DNA of 64,000 nt from Pseudomonadota bacterium (lineage in GTDB: Bacteria > Pseudomonadota > Gammaproteobacteria > Burkholderiales > Methylophilaceae): positions 682,001 to 746,000 of the forward strand of contig JAKOVB010000089.1 of NCBI GenBank assembly GCA_029782295.1, read 5' to 3'. Within the stretch, counting starts at the first letter, position 1. Each line of letters opens with the position of its first letter. Positions 1 through 8,384 of the stretch are shown piece after piece. A program made the position numbers and the translations under genes. The notes beneath the pieces are model-generated. The model did no database searches, was not told the DNA's origin, and saw only the letters and a list, made by a program, of their open reading frames with translations.

Positions 1-2239
1 CCAGCGCAAGACCGGTCTTGACTGCCATCAGGATGTGCTCTGGTGTGAGGTGAAAATCCTGCTGCGTAGTCAGGAGCCGTTCGTGGAGCTTGGCGACGCG
101 GTCTTTCAGTTCGCGCTCGGCGCGTACGAAGCGTCTGGCTTTGGCGATCTTGGCTTCAGCGAGACGGGTGTCGAGGTCTTTGAGCGAGCCTTCGATCAGC
201 CCCGACATCTGCGGCGCGATGACGGGGTTGACGCTGCCCATATCCGCCCGCATGGATTCGAGTTTGCGCAGTGCCCGGATGATGTCGTCGCCGTGACCGC
301 CAATGGTTACTTTGCCTTGTTCTCCGCCATCGACGGGGTGCCAGATCAAGACCTCCTTCTGGCGCTGACCGTGCCGGTCGATACGGCCATTGCGCTGCTC
401 CATTACGTTGGGGTTGTAAGGGATCTCCAGATGGATGAGGCAGTTACAGTGGTTCTGCAAGTCGATACCTTCAGACGCGGCATCGGTGGCCAGCAGGATG
501 CGCACTGCTGAATCCTTGGGCGAAGTTTGGAAGGCCGCTTTGACCTTCTCGCGTTCATCCTGCGGCATGCCGCCATGGAGGATGGCCAGTCGATCGCCAC
601 CGAAACCGTGGCTGGCAAGGATCTCGTGCATCCACTGATGGGTGGTGCGGTATTCGGTGAACAAGATGACTCGGCGATCATTCCACTGACCTTCAGTCTT
701 GAGATTTGTAACGAGCCAATCAAGGACAGCCTTGGCTTTGGCATCGACCTGGTTCTTGGCAGTCTGAGCCCATGACCGCAATTCGTTCAGCATCTGTTGC
801 TGGTCTGCCGTCAGCGGTTGCGCCCGACGTGAAGCCTCTTCGACGGCCTCGGACTGGGCATTTTCGACCTCCTGGTCGTTGGCGTAGTCCTCTTCGACCC
901 GCTGGATGGCTTTGCGCAAAATGCGGTCAGCCATCGTATCCTTGTCCTTGCGCTGGCTACCATTGGCCAGGCTCGCAATGTGCTTCTCAAGAGTGGATGC
1001 GAAAGCGGCGGGAGAAGAAAAGAGACGCTTCTTGAGTAACTGGTTGACGAACGACGTGCCGAACGCATTGCCGAACTTCTCGGCATCCTGCTCGCGACTC
1101 GCGCAGTAGTCGTTCAGCTTCTGGTGAATGGCCCGTTCCTGTGCGGAGTACGAGGCTGGCAGCGCTTGCAACCTACGCTGCGCATAGAGCGCCTTTCCTT
1201 CCGCATCGACCAGATCGCTTTTGAGGCGGCGGATCATCACTTGGCTCAACTGCTTTTCATCCGGCAGGATGTTTCGGGCGAAACGCTGGTCGTCGAGCAA
1301 CTCCAGCAGCGATGTGAAGGATTCGGTATAGCCGTTGTGCGGAGTTGCCGTCAGAAACAGGCGGTGCTGAAAGTGAGGACAAATGGAGCGAATGAAGCGT
1401 GTGCGCTGACTCTCCAGCGCGTAGTTCGCGCCAGCAGCGGGGGCAATATTGTGTGCTTCGTCGACAACCAGCATGTCGAACTTACGCGGGTAGCTGGTGT
1501 GTGCTGGCAGGACGTCGCGCATGGCCCGCAATCCTTCCCCGCTTTTAACCCAGTCCATGGACGCAATCAGGCGGGGATGCGAAGTCCAAGGGTTGGCGTG
1601 GATGCCGCGATCGCGGCGCAACTGCTTGATGTAGGTCGTGTCGACAACTCTGAAATCAAGGCCAAACTTTTCCAGCATCTCCACGCGCCACTTCTCTTGG
1701 AGCGATGCGGGGCAAATGATCAGGACGGTGCGGGCACGGTGCCGCAGCAACATCTCCTGGATTACGAGACCGGCCTCGATGGTCTTGCCCAATCCGACGT
1801 CGTCGGCGATGAGCAGATTGACGCGTGCCATGTCGATAGCACGAACCAGGGGATCAAGCTGGAAATCCTCAATACTGACGCCACTGCGGAAAGGGGCTTG
1901 CAGAAACCCTCGGTCGGCATTGGTGGCAGCACCCCAACGAACCGCATCAAGAAAGGCCTCAAGAGTATCGGAGTCGTCCTGTCCCGTTATGGTTGGCAAG
2001 CCCGCTCGCTCTATTATTTGCGCACCAGGCTCAATCTCCCAGATGACCTCAAGCTCCTCACCAAGGCCATCCTCATCAATGGAAGACAGTGTCACTAAAT
2101 TTTGTGACACATTGCTTGAATCTAGGATTGACGACTGAACATCAGCTACAACCCATTGGCGACGGCGCACCTCAACCAGCTGCCCCGGTTCAGGACGAGC
2201 TCTATAAATATTTTTATTTTGATCATTCGGGTGTTCCAT
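1..2239 (-). CDS. drmD: SNF2-family helicase, DrmD-like (DISARM), partial
   Basis: The reading frame is open from an ATG at 2239 to the window edge, giving at least 746 residues; the C-terminus is missing. Visible helicase motifs are ADDVGLGKTIEAG (about residues 145-157), DEAH at residues 260-263, LFLTATPHNGY, and in the second RecA domain ATDAASEGIDLQ followed by QRNGRIDRHGQ. The N-terminal region with EVIWEIEPGA and the long insert after the first helicase lobe resemble DrmD of class 1 DISARM as I remember it; this subfamily call is from memory. The start overlaps the end of the vsr gene by 17 bp, so the two are probably co-translated. The other DISARM genes (drmMI, drmA, drmB, drmC) would be expected further left. 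It could also be another SNF2 defence helicase. Confidence 0.7.
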   Translation of the reverse strand, partial: MEHPNDQNKNIYRARPEPGQLVEVRRRQWVVADVQSSILDSSNVSQNLVTLSSIDEDGLGEELEVIWEIEPGAQIIERAGLPTITGQDDSDTLEAFLDAVRWGAATNADRGFLQAPFRSGVSIEDFQLDPLVRAIDMARVNLLIADDVGLGKTIEAGLVIQEMLLRHRARTVLIICPASLQEKWRVEMLEKFGLDFRVVDTTYIKQLRRDRGIHANPWTSHPRLIASMDWVKSGEGLRAMRDVLPAHTSYPRKFDMLVVDEAHNIAPAAGANYALESQRTRFIRSICPHFQHRLFLTATPHNGYTESFTSLLELLDDQRFARNILPDEKQLSQVMIRRLKSDLVDAEGKALYAQRRLQALPASYSAQERAIHQKLNDYCASREQDAEKFGNAFGTSFVNQLLKKRLFSSPAAFASTLEKHIASLANGSQRKDKDTMADRILRKAIQRVEEDYANDQEVENAQSEAVEEASRRAQPLTADQQQMLNELRSWAQTAKNQVDAKAKAVLDWLVTNLKTEGQWNDRRVILFTEYRTTHQWMHEILASHGFGGDRLAILHGGMPQDEREKVKAAFQTSPKDSAVRILLATDAASEGIDLQNHCNCLIHLEIPYNPNVMEQRNGRIDRHGQRQKEVLIWHPVDGGEQGKVTIGGHGDDIIRALRKLESMRADMGSVNPVIAPQMSGLIEGSLKDLDTRLAEAKIAKARRFVRAERELKDRVAKLHERLLTTQQDFHLTPEHILMAVKTGLAL

Positions 2240-2708
2240 CTGCATTCCGGTTTTCCACTCGGTTCTTCTTGTCTTTTTTAAGTCGCGCAGCCCGGGTCAT
2301 ATCAACCAATTGAACTATTGTTTCAGCTGCCGAGCTTGGCGACTCATGCTCCCAAAAACGAAGCACATTCCAGCCAATGGCACGAAGCTTTTCATTCGTA
2401 TCGACGTCCCTGCGTCTGTTCGCCTCTATCTTCTGCCGCCAGAACTCCGCATTCTGCTTTGGCCAAGTTGCATGAACAGGACAGCCGTGCCAGAAGCATC
2501 CATCCACAAACACAGCGATACGAAGCCCAAGGAAGATAATGTCAGCCACACGACGAGGTTTTTTCAATACTACAAAGTTGACACGATAGCGCATACCCCG
2601 TCGGTATAGCTCTTTGCGTAAGGATATTTCTGCAGCAGTCCCCTTTTGCCTTACTTTCGACATTCGCCTGCTGGTTTCAGGAGAAATCAGCTCTGGATGC
2701 GAACTCAA
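2223..2708 (-). CDS. vsr: Very short patch repair endonuclease (Vsr)
   Basis: The 161-residue product matches the Vsr family in length and motifs: an N-terminal SKVRQKGT segment, then ADIIFLGLRIAVFVDGCFWH, GCPVH, FWRQKIEANRRRD and VLRFWEHE. Vsr nicks the T strand at T:G mismatches that arise when 5-methylcytosine deaminates, starting short patch repair. It lies 18 bp downstream of a C5-cytosine methyltransferase gene, its classic partner. It overlaps the helicase start, so methylase, repair nuclease and helicase appear to form one operon. The first ATG was taken; a start at the internal methionine (residue 16) is possible. Confidence 0.93.
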   Translation of the reverse strand: MSSHPELISPETSRRMSKVRQKGTAAEISLRKELYRRGMRYRVNFVVLKKPRRVADIIFLGLRIAVFVDGCFWHGCPVHATWPKQNAEFWRQKIEANRRRDVDTNEKLRAIGWNVLRFWEHESPSSAAETIVQLVDMTRAARLKKDKKNRVENRNADGTPE

Positions 2709-2726
2709 TTCGGTGCCTATCAGTTA

Positions 2727-3782
2727 TTACACCACGGAGATGGATGCCAGGTGGTTCTTGATGCTACGTGCGATTGCCCGCCCAAGATCGACTGGCACCG
2801 CATTGCCGATTAGTCGACCCAGCACTGTAAAGCTCACTTCACCATCTTTGGGCACAAAAGCGTAATCACGCGGAAAACTCTGCAGGATCGCCGCCTCTCG
2901 CAAAGAGATTGCACGATCTTGCTCTGGATGCCCGAACCGTCCATTACCAAAACCATAGCACTGTGTTGTCATCGTCGGCGCAGGTTTATCCCACTCCATC
3001 CGACCGTATACACCAGGATATGTGCGACCACTTTCTGCTCGATGACAGTCAGCCACCAACTCTTCAGGCCAATCCCGCCAAGTACCTCCGGGTTTTGAGA
3101 CTTTGATTCTTCGGAGGTTTTTTTCTGACAGTCTTGATGTGACATGCAGCTTATCTCTTGGCGCCGCTTCTCCAGCTTGCAATGAGCGCAAGCGTCCAAT
3201 TGCCTGACGCACTGATTTTGGCTTTTCGTGGGTGGGCTCAATCATATTGATGCTGCCATGCTTAGATGCGAGCAAGACCATTCTTCTACGCATCTGCGGC
3301 ACGCCATAACGGGAACTATCGACAACGTCAAACCAAACGTTGTAACCCAAGCGTTTCAAAGTATCGACAAAATCATGAAAAACCTCATGCTTGGCGACAG
3401 TCGGTACGTTTTCCATTGTGATGATATCCGGCTCCGCGCCCTGGGCCAGACGGGCAAATTCATACAACAACCCCCACTTGCCATCCTTACCATCCACTTC
3501 ATACCGTTGCGCATAAGTCGAGAAGGGTTGGCATGGCGCGCAACCAGCAAGAATCTTTACATCGGACTTGCCAAACAGTGATTTCAATTCCTCACTGCTG
3601 ACCTTGGTAATATCTCGTTCCAGGAATCTAGTCTGATTGTTGACTTCATACGGGTAACGGCATGCCGGATCCAGATCAATTCCAGCGGCAACGGGCAACC
3701 CCTCAAGAACAAAACCGTGAGTTAGCCCACCCGCCCCACAGAACAGGTCCACACAAGAAACACTTGTAATTTTCTTTCCCAT
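2727..3782 (-). CDS. dcm: DNA (cytosine-5-)-methyltransferase
   Basis: The 351-residue protein carries the C5-methyltransferase motifs in order: DLFCGAGG (residues 12-19, SAM binding), the PCQ loop with catalytic Cys84 in GCAPCQPFS, ENV at 124-126, a QMRRRMVLL segment, and GNAVPVDLGRAIA near the C-terminus. The recognition sequence cannot be read from the protein. I placed the start at the ATG at 3782, because the longer frame to 3845 would run into the integrase gene and adds residues before motif I that the family does not need. No matching restriction endonuclease is visible between it and the integrase, so it may act as an orphan methylase or as the protective methylase of the helicase-containing system. 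Confidence 0.9.
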   Translation of the reverse strand: MGKKITSVSCVDLFCGAGGLTHGFVLEGLPVAAGIDLDPACRYPYEVNNQTRFLERDITKVSSEELKSLFGKSDVKILAGCAPCQPFSTYAQRYEVDGKDGKWGLLYEFARLAQGAEPDIITMENVPTVAKHEVFHDFVDTLKRLGYNVWFDVVDSSRYGVPQMRRRMVLLASKHGSINMIEPTHEKPKSVRQAIGRLRSLQAGEAAPRDKLHVTSRLSEKNLRRIKVSKPGGTWRDWPEELVADCHRAESGRTYPGVYGRMEWDKPAPTMTTQCYGFGNGRFGHPEQDRAISLREAAILQSFPRDYAFVPKDGEVSFTVLGRLIGNAVPVDLGRAIARSIKNHLASISVV

Positions 3783-3820
3783 ATCAAACACAAATTCCAA
3801 AATTAACCATCTAAAATCAA

Positions 3821-5209
3821 TCAAGCAAAAGTCTCTTCGAGCCAATTGCCGAGCTTATCCCACGCATCCCTTTTCTCATCCGCAAAATCGTGATGGAGAT
3901 AGTGCTTGTCCACTTTGCTACCAATCACGTGATTTTGACATAAATTGATTACGTCACGGCTGATCTTCAACCTCTGCATCTGGGTTGCCCCCGTGCGCCT
4001 GAGATCGTGAGGCGTCCACTCCTCATCACTCAAAACCAAGCTATTATTTTCGACTCTACAAAGCAGTTTTTTTGAGCGGCTCTTAAACTTAATCTGGCGA
4101 TCACCGATCTGTTTGCTAGCCGACTTTACACATACGTGACCTTCTTTATATCGCGCGGGGAATGCCCATATGGTGTCGCCCGTTAGTTTGTGTAGCTCTT
4201 TGAACTGGCTATACGCAAAATCCGAAAGATAAACGGTTTGCTGATTTTTCTTTCCCCGCTGCCCTTTCGTGTTCTCCGCCGGAATAGTCCAAGTACGTTC
4301 CTCAAAATTCACATGGCGCCATTCTGTCTTGAGAAGCTCACCGATTCTACATAGCGTACTTAGACACAACCAGACGGAAATTTGCACTTCCTTTTTCAGT
4401 GGTCGCTCAGCTTCATACTTATTGGTGGCTTCATCATAAAGTCGTTCCTGATCAATAAATATCTGATGTAACTTCTTGATTTCCTCCACACTCAAAACAC
4501 GGTCCCGCTCTCGCTGATAATCCTTAGGCAGCAACTTACCGATCTCAACCAACTCTGACGGATTCCCTTCAACGAGCAGGGGCCTCCAAGGTTTTCTCTT
4601 TTCCGCCCAGCGAAGCATTTGCCCGATATCCTTTGATAGCTCGTAAGCCGTTGTAATTCTTCCCGAAGAGATAATTGACCGGTATAAGTTTCTAAGGTGA
4701 TGTTCGGTCAAATCACGAATCTGGATATTGCCGAGAGCCGGCAGGGCATGCTTAGAAAAAGTTTGTATGAGGTACTTATTATCGTCCGACCTTGCAACAC
4801 CATCCTTAATCCAAGCATCGTAAAGATCTTGAAAAGATAAAGCGTCGGCCTTTCGCTGCTGCTCAGCGCGAACGACCGCCTCTACAGCAGCCTGCGCCTC
4901 GATTTTGGCAGCAACCTTGTTGGTTCTTGGATCAACGCCTGACTGCAGAAGATTACGAGCATGATCACGCTCGTTTCGGATATGAGCCAAATCGGAATGG
5001 GGGAAGGTTCCACAGTAATGCCAACACACCTTGCCTTGCCATTTGAAGGCATATCGGAACACAACGGACACCAACCCAGAGCTCACCCGCACCTCGCCAG
5101 ACAAACCTTGCCCATCGCTGAGAAGGTCCCCCTTCCATTCAGACGTCACAGCCTCCAACTGCTTGACAGTCCATTTTGCGCCCTTCTGACCTTTTGGGTA
5201 ACGCGTCAT
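3821..5209 (-). CDS. Tyrosine site-specific integrase, P4-like
   Basis: The 462-residue product has the layout of P4-type integrases: an N-terminal arm-binding region, a SAM-like core (about residues 120-220) and a C-terminal catalytic domain. The catalytic set is visible: Arg in CRIGELLKTEW, the HDLRRTGAT box and the Tyr in KHYLHHDF. The gene reads away from the tRNA-Arg fragment at 5399-5443, as expected for an integrase next to its att site. A GGGAAGAGGA stretch directly precedes the ATG. It should catalyse integration and excision of the island. Confidence 0.92.
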   Translation of the reverse strand: MTRYPKGQKGAKWTVKQLEAVTSEWKGDLLSDGQGLSGEVRVSSGLVSVVFRYAFKWQGKVCWHYCGTFPHSDLAHIRNERDHARNLLQSGVDPRTNKVAAKIEAQAAVEAVVRAEQQRKADALSFQDLYDAWIKDGVARSDDNKYLIQTFSKHALPALGNIQIRDLTEHHLRNLYRSIISSGRITTAYELSKDIGQMLRWAEKRKPWRPLLVEGNPSELVEIGKLLPKDYQRERDRVLSVEEIKKLHQIFIDQERLYDEATNKYEAERPLKKEVQISVWLCLSTLCRIGELLKTEWRHVNFEERTWTIPAENTKGQRGKKNQQTVYLSDFAYSQFKELHKLTGDTIWAFPARYKEGHVCVKSASKQIGDRQIKFKSRSKKLLCRVENNSLVLSDEEWTPHDLRRTGATQMQRLKISRDVINLCQNHVIGSKVDKHYLHHDFADEKRDAWDKLGNWLEETFA

Positions 5210-5269
5210 ATCCTCTTCCCTTTAAAATCACTCCATGGGTAAACCAAGCCTCGGCTTAAAGTAGAAGGG

Positions 5270-5297
5270 ATTGTACTAAAAAAGACAGAATAGACAA
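5270..5297 (-). promoter_or_regulatory. Probable promoter of the integrase
   Basis: On the minus strand TTGTCT (5297-5292) and TACAAT (5275-5270) are 16 bp apart and lie about 60-90 bp upstream of the integrase ATG. The surrounding 5280-5400 stretch is AT-rich. The match to sigma70 is good, but this is sequence inspection only. Confidence 0.5.
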
Positions 5298-5398
5298 GCG
5301 AATAAAATTCACAACATACTGAATATACTGTGTATTTATTGTTTTATTTAGTTCAAAGACGTCCAATACAGTCTTGCTGAAATTATTCAATTAATAAT

Positions 5399-5443
5399 CT
5401 ACGAACCAAGGGGTAAGGAGTTCGAATCTCTTCGGGCGCGCCA
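5399..5443 (+). other. att site: displaced 3' end of tRNA-Arg(ACG)
   Basis: The sequence begins in an anticodon loop (CTACGAA, anticodon ACG) and runs through a T arm (AGGAG-TTCGAAT-CTCTT) and the acceptor 3' strand CGGGCGC-G-CCA. The D arm and the 5' acceptor strand are absent, so this is not a functional tRNA. It is what remains on the chromosome side when an element with its own copy of the 3' part integrates. The integrase starts about 190 bp away. The intact tRNA should be at the other island end. Confidence 0.8.
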
Positions 5444-5450
5444 CATACAG

Positions 5451-5485
5451 AAAAGGGCTGAAACCATTATGGAATCAGCCCTTTT
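5451..5485 (+). terminator. Rho-independent terminator behind the tRNA-Arg end
   Basis: AAAAGGGCTGA and TCAGCCCTTTT form a perfect 11-bp stem around a 13-nt loop just after the tRNA CCA end. It is probably the native terminator of the tRNA-Arg gene, left behind with the 3' fragment. The symmetric A/T ends would let it act in both directions, so it may also end the thioredoxin transcript from the right. Confidence 0.75.
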
Positions 5486-5522
5486 GCATTTTATTCTGAG
5501 GTGATAAATATGGGCACCTTAA

Positions 5523-5756
5523 TCATTGCAGCAATTGCTTCAACTCATCGACTGATGGCACTCGACCAGAAACCTTCACCTCACCATTCACCGCCATTGC
5601 AGGGGTCATCATCACACCAAAGTCAGAGAATCGCATCACATCAGTGATTTTCTCTACCTGATATTCAAGCCCGATCGCATCGGCGGCTTTCCTAGTGGCC
5701 TCTTCCAGCATACGACATTTGGCACACCCTGCCCCCAGGATTTGAATCGTTTTCAT
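5523..5756 (-). CDS. Small redox-active thioredoxin-like protein
   Basis: The 77-residue protein has the single-domain fold pattern of the small thioredoxins (TM0996/MTH895 group): MKTIQILGAGCAKC with Cys11 and Cys14 in a CxxC site, a central cis-Pro region (MMTPAMAVNGE) and a final SVDELKQLL helix. The ATG at 5756 was chosen because GGAGG stands 5 nt upstream; an in-frame GTG lies 6 bp earlier. It sits 21 bp downstream of a permease gene. This pairing is common for DUF318-type permeases and suggests a linked redox role, but the substrate is unknown. Confidence 0.88.
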   Translation of the reverse strand: MKTIQILGAGCAKCRMLEEATRKAADAIGLEYQVEKITDVMRFSDFGVMMTPAMAVNGEVKVSGRVPSVDELKQLLQ

Positions 5757-5777
5757 TCCCACCTCCCATTTATTTGC

Positions 5778-7076
5778 TTAAAAGAAAGTGCCATATACCC
5801 AACCCGTAAAGGTTGCCATCACAATCACGAGGCTGACGTAGACGAAGGTTTTTTTAGGTCCAATGAGCGAGTTAATCACCAGCATACTGGGCAGACTCAA
5901 GGCGGGCCCCGCTAACAACAGTGCTAGTGCTGGACCGTTTCCCATGCCGTCACCTATGAGTCCTTGAAGGATAGGTATTTCCGTTAACGTCGCAAAATAC
6001 ATCAATGCGCCAGAGAAAGATGCCAACAGGTTTGCCCCTATCGAATTGCCGCCTACCATATCACTGATCCACGAGGAAGGAACAAGACCCTCGTAACCAG
6101 GTCTGCCCAACAACAGACCAGAGATCATTACCCCCCCAAGAAGAAGAGGCATGATTTGTTTGGTATAGCTCCAGGTCTGCTCAAACCACTCGCCGGCTTC
6201 ATCATCGCGGCCCGCTGTAAGCCAGACCAATCCGATGATGGCCACGAAAATAGACCAATTGGCAGCGCCGCCGGAAAGCAAGGCAGTGACAATGACTGAT
6301 GCAGCGACAACCATGATCCTGAGTGCTGACAGTTGATACCAACGCCATAAGAGTCCAGCAAAGACGATTGCCAACACTGAGGCAATCCACCACTTGGCCG
6401 CGAAGACTGAAGCAAAGAATCCCGAAGTTTGATCCCCCTTGCCCCAATTCGAGAAAACGAGAATGCCCACCATAACGGCAAGAAAAACAGCTGTCTTCCA
6501 CAATTCCCTTCCGCCCGATGGCTCAGGTAATTGCGCAGCCTTAGCCGTTTTATCAATTTCTTCCTTTCGGAAAAAGAAGGCCATCAACAGCCCAATGACG
6601 ACACTGAAGAGAACCGCACCGATCGCTCTAGCCAAACCAAGTTTTACTCCCAACACCTTGGCAGTCAGAATGATTGCGAGCGCATTGATTGCGGGACCCG
6701 AGTAGAGAAATGCAATCGCCGGCCCCAACCCGGCACCCATGCGATAAATGCCCGCAAAGAGCGGAAGCACCGTACATGAACAAACAGCCAGAACCGATCC
6801 CGAAACCGCCCCCACGCCATATGCAAGTGGTTTCGGCGCTTTGGGGCCAAGAAATTTCATTACCGAAGCCTTTGAAACAAAGGCGGCAATCGCTCCTGCA
6901 ATCCAGAACGCTGGTAACAAACACAGAACGACATGCTCTCGTGCGTACCACCTGGTCAACGCCAGCGCTTCCGTAACTGCATTATCAAAACGCGGCGTCC
7001 CCACGGGCAAAAAATAGAACATTAGGAAAATGCCCATGAGTAAAGTGGCTATTTTCAATTCCTGTTTACGATCCAT
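5778..7076 (-). CDS. Permease of the DUF318/ArsP-like family
   Basis: The 432-residue membrane protein has about ten hydrophobic segments and the family signature around VCSCTVLPLFAGIYR, followed by SGPAINALAI. The second half repeats the pattern with LAGPALSLPSMLVI. The ATG at 7076 was chosen because AGAGGA precedes it at proper spacing; an upstream in-frame start at 7127 has no good ribosome site. Members of PF03773 include organoarsenical exporters and many uncharacterised permeases. Cotranscription with a CxxC thioredoxin-like protein suggests a thiol- or metalloid-related substrate (inference). Confidence 0.85.
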   Translation of the reverse strand: MDRKQELKIATLLMGIFLMFYFLPVGTPRFDNAVTEALALTRWYAREHVVLCLLPAFWIAGAIAAFVSKASVMKFLGPKAPKPLAYGVGAVSGSVLAVCSCTVLPLFAGIYRMGAGLGPAIAFLYSGPAINALAIILTAKVLGVKLGLARAIGAVLFSVVIGLLMAFFFRKEEIDKTAKAAQLPEPSGGRELWKTAVFLAVMVGILVFSNWGKGDQTSGFFASVFAAKWWIASVLAIVFAGLLWRWYQLSALRIMVVAASVIVTALLSGGAANWSIFVAIIGLVWLTAGRDDEAGEWFEQTWSYTKQIMPLLLGGVMISGLLLGRPGYEGLVPSSWISDMVGGNSIGANLLASFSGALMYFATLTEIPILQGLIGDGMGNGPALALLLAGPALSLPSMLVINSLIGPKKTFVYVSLVIVMATFTGWVYGTFF

Positions 7077-7196
7077 GATTCCTCTTTTGCCACATCCAAC
7101 ATTCAGGACAACTTTACCCGCATTCATGCAGCACAGGGAAGGATGTACTCACAGAATCAAACACTAGCAGTCCAATGCCACGTTTCATTAAGGTAT

Positions 7197-7217
7197 AGAT
7201 CATGAAAATAATGATCT
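7197..7217. promoter_or_regulatory. Inverted repeat upstream of the permease
   Basis: AGATCAT and ATGATCT are exact inverted 7-bp arms around a 7-nt AT-rich spacer, 120 bp upstream of the permease start. The geometry fits a dimeric repressor operator. No regulator gene is next to it. The rest of the 7077-7376 gap shows nothing else I recognise. Confidence 0.35.
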
Positions 7218-7376
7218 GGGTAGGAAGCAGACAGCCTTTTCGAGAAAAGAGAGGTGAACTGATACAAAATGACTAGCCAGCCAAATCCGGCTCTCATTTA
7301 ATTGGTTTCAACTGGCCATACAACGGTAGTGAGCTACCAAGCAGCTTCAGAAATTATGAAAATGCGTTGCTTTCTC

Positions 7377-8018
7377 TTATGACTTCCGGCGACGCAGCAG
7401 GCCTAACCCTGCCAGTCCCAGCGCAATCAGCACTGCGCTATCCGGTTCGGGCACCGCTGAAACCGTGACTGAGGTGAGATTAAAACCTTCTGCCACACCG
7501 TTACCGTATAGGTACCCAAATGGTGTGGCTCCAGGAGCGAACCAATTGATCGGCTGGTCCAATGCCAGGGTCGGAGTCAATGCGGTGAAGATACCTAAAG
7601 TACCGGATGTCACTAGCTGGATATACGAGGAAAAGTTTCCCTGGTCATCGTAGGACCTTCCGAGAATGTTATAGCCGGTCGATCCGTAATAGTTTTTTGT
7701 CACCTGGGTGAAGCTTTGATCTCCGCCCAAGCCACCGCCCACGAATACATCAAACGAACCGAAATGGGCGTACCCCGTGACTTTTGGAAGTTCTGGTGGA
7801 GGACCAAAAAAGCTCATGCCCGATTGCTGATTCGATTCAGTAATCAGGTAACCATTCGTGACTAGTGGATCGAAAGATAGCCAGCCCGTCACGACCTGGC
7901 TTGAATCATGATCCAATGTGCCAGTGAATGTCCATGTAGTCATCGCAGCATTTGCCGATCCTGCGGAAAAGACAGAGAGAATCGACGCAATATAAATAGT
8001 CTTCAATCGCTTTAGCAT
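7377..8018 (-). CDS. PEP-CTERM sorting-domain protein
   Basis: The 213-residue protein has an N-terminal signal peptide (basic start, hydrophobic core, cleavage likely after SANA) and a C-terminal PEP-CTERM tail: VPEPDSAVLI, a hydrophobic stretch and a final LLRRRKS. Such proteins are exported, cut by an exosortase near the PEP motif and usually become cell-surface or matrix proteins. The middle is Gly/Ser/Thr-rich with no enzyme motif. AAGGAGG lies 8 nt before the ATG. A copy of the shared 20-bp element lies 126 bp upstream (8144-8163). Confidence 0.9.
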   Translation of the reverse strand: MLKRLKTIYIASILSVFSAGSANAAMTTWTFTGTLDHDSSQVVTGWLSFDPLVTNGYLITESNQQSGMSFFGPPPELPKVTGYAHFGSFDVFVGGGLGGDQSFTQVTKNYYGSTGYNILGRSYDDQGNFSSYIQLVTSGTLGIFTALTPTLALDQPINWFAPGATPFGYLYGNGVAEGFNLTSVTVSAVPEPDSAVLIALGLAGLGLLRRRKS

Positions 8019-8143
8019 TTGATCAGCCTCCTTAACAAAAACGCCATGATCTTTTGGCTAGACTTTCCCATTTATCTGATCCTATGGCCGCTGAAACAGC
8101 AGACATTTTTAACGTACAAAATCATCCTAAAGTCGAGTAACGT

Positions 8144-8163
8144 CAATGGCCCATTCGGACTAA
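8144..8163 (-). promoter_or_regulatory. PEP-CTERM element, copy A
   Basis: Minus-strand sequence TTAGTCCGAATGGGCCATTG. It matches the elements at 12555, 14320 and 29645, each upstream of a PEP-CTERM gene and in gene orientation. Here it lies 126 bp upstream of the start at 8018. Confidence 0.75.
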
Positions 8164-8296
8164 TTTGGCTCCTATAGTTGACCATCAGTCACCCGGCCCT
8201 TCAGCATCCTTCTGATGATCTTTAAATCCATATGTTTGAAGCGGATGCTGATTTTTTAGCTTAATGCCAGCTTGTTGAATGTCAGGATTGTGTGCG

Positions 8297-8340
8297 CCAA
8301 ATTTAAAGGGGCTGACCAAGGCCAGCCCCTTTAAATTTGG
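8297..8340. terminator. 18-bp hairpin, terminator of the hybrid kinase gene
   Basis: The arms 8297-8314 and 8323-8340 pair perfectly over 18 bp around an 8-nt loop. AAATTTAAA/TTTAAATTT bases flank the GGGGCTG core, so either strand gives a GC stem followed by T-rich sequence. It lies 45 bp after the stop of the kinase gene and insulates it from the PEP-CTERM promoter region. Confidence 0.7.
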
Positions 8341-8384
8341 CAGAATGTAGCTTGATCGCCGCTATTTTCCAGTCACTACCGTTT

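Larger units (their letters stand above)
1..5443. mobile_element. Right-hand part of an integrated defence island
   Basis: The stretch holds a tyrosine integrase, a cytosine methyltransferase, a Vsr endonuclease and an SNF2 helicase, all on the minus strand and closely packed. It ends at a partial tRNA-Arg 3' sequence (5399-5443), the usual scar of integration into a tRNA gene. Beyond that point come ordinary chromosomal genes. The left end and the intact tRNA should lie outside the window. Island status is inferred from the integrase and the tRNA fragment; the cargo looks like anti-phage defence. Confidence 0.75.

Noticed and set aside
35-2098. Long plus-strand frames (for example 1124-2098, 324 codons)
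   Set aside because: They are antisense to the SNF2 helicase, whose minus-strand frame is open throughout and carries clear helicase motifs.
5399-5443. Functional tRNA-Arg gene
   Set aside because: The 5' acceptor strand, D arm and anticodon 5' stem are absent, so it is only a 3' fragment.
8144-8163. Sigma54 promoter in the PEP-CTERM element
   Set aside because: The GG and GC of the element are 6 nt apart, not 10, in every copy.
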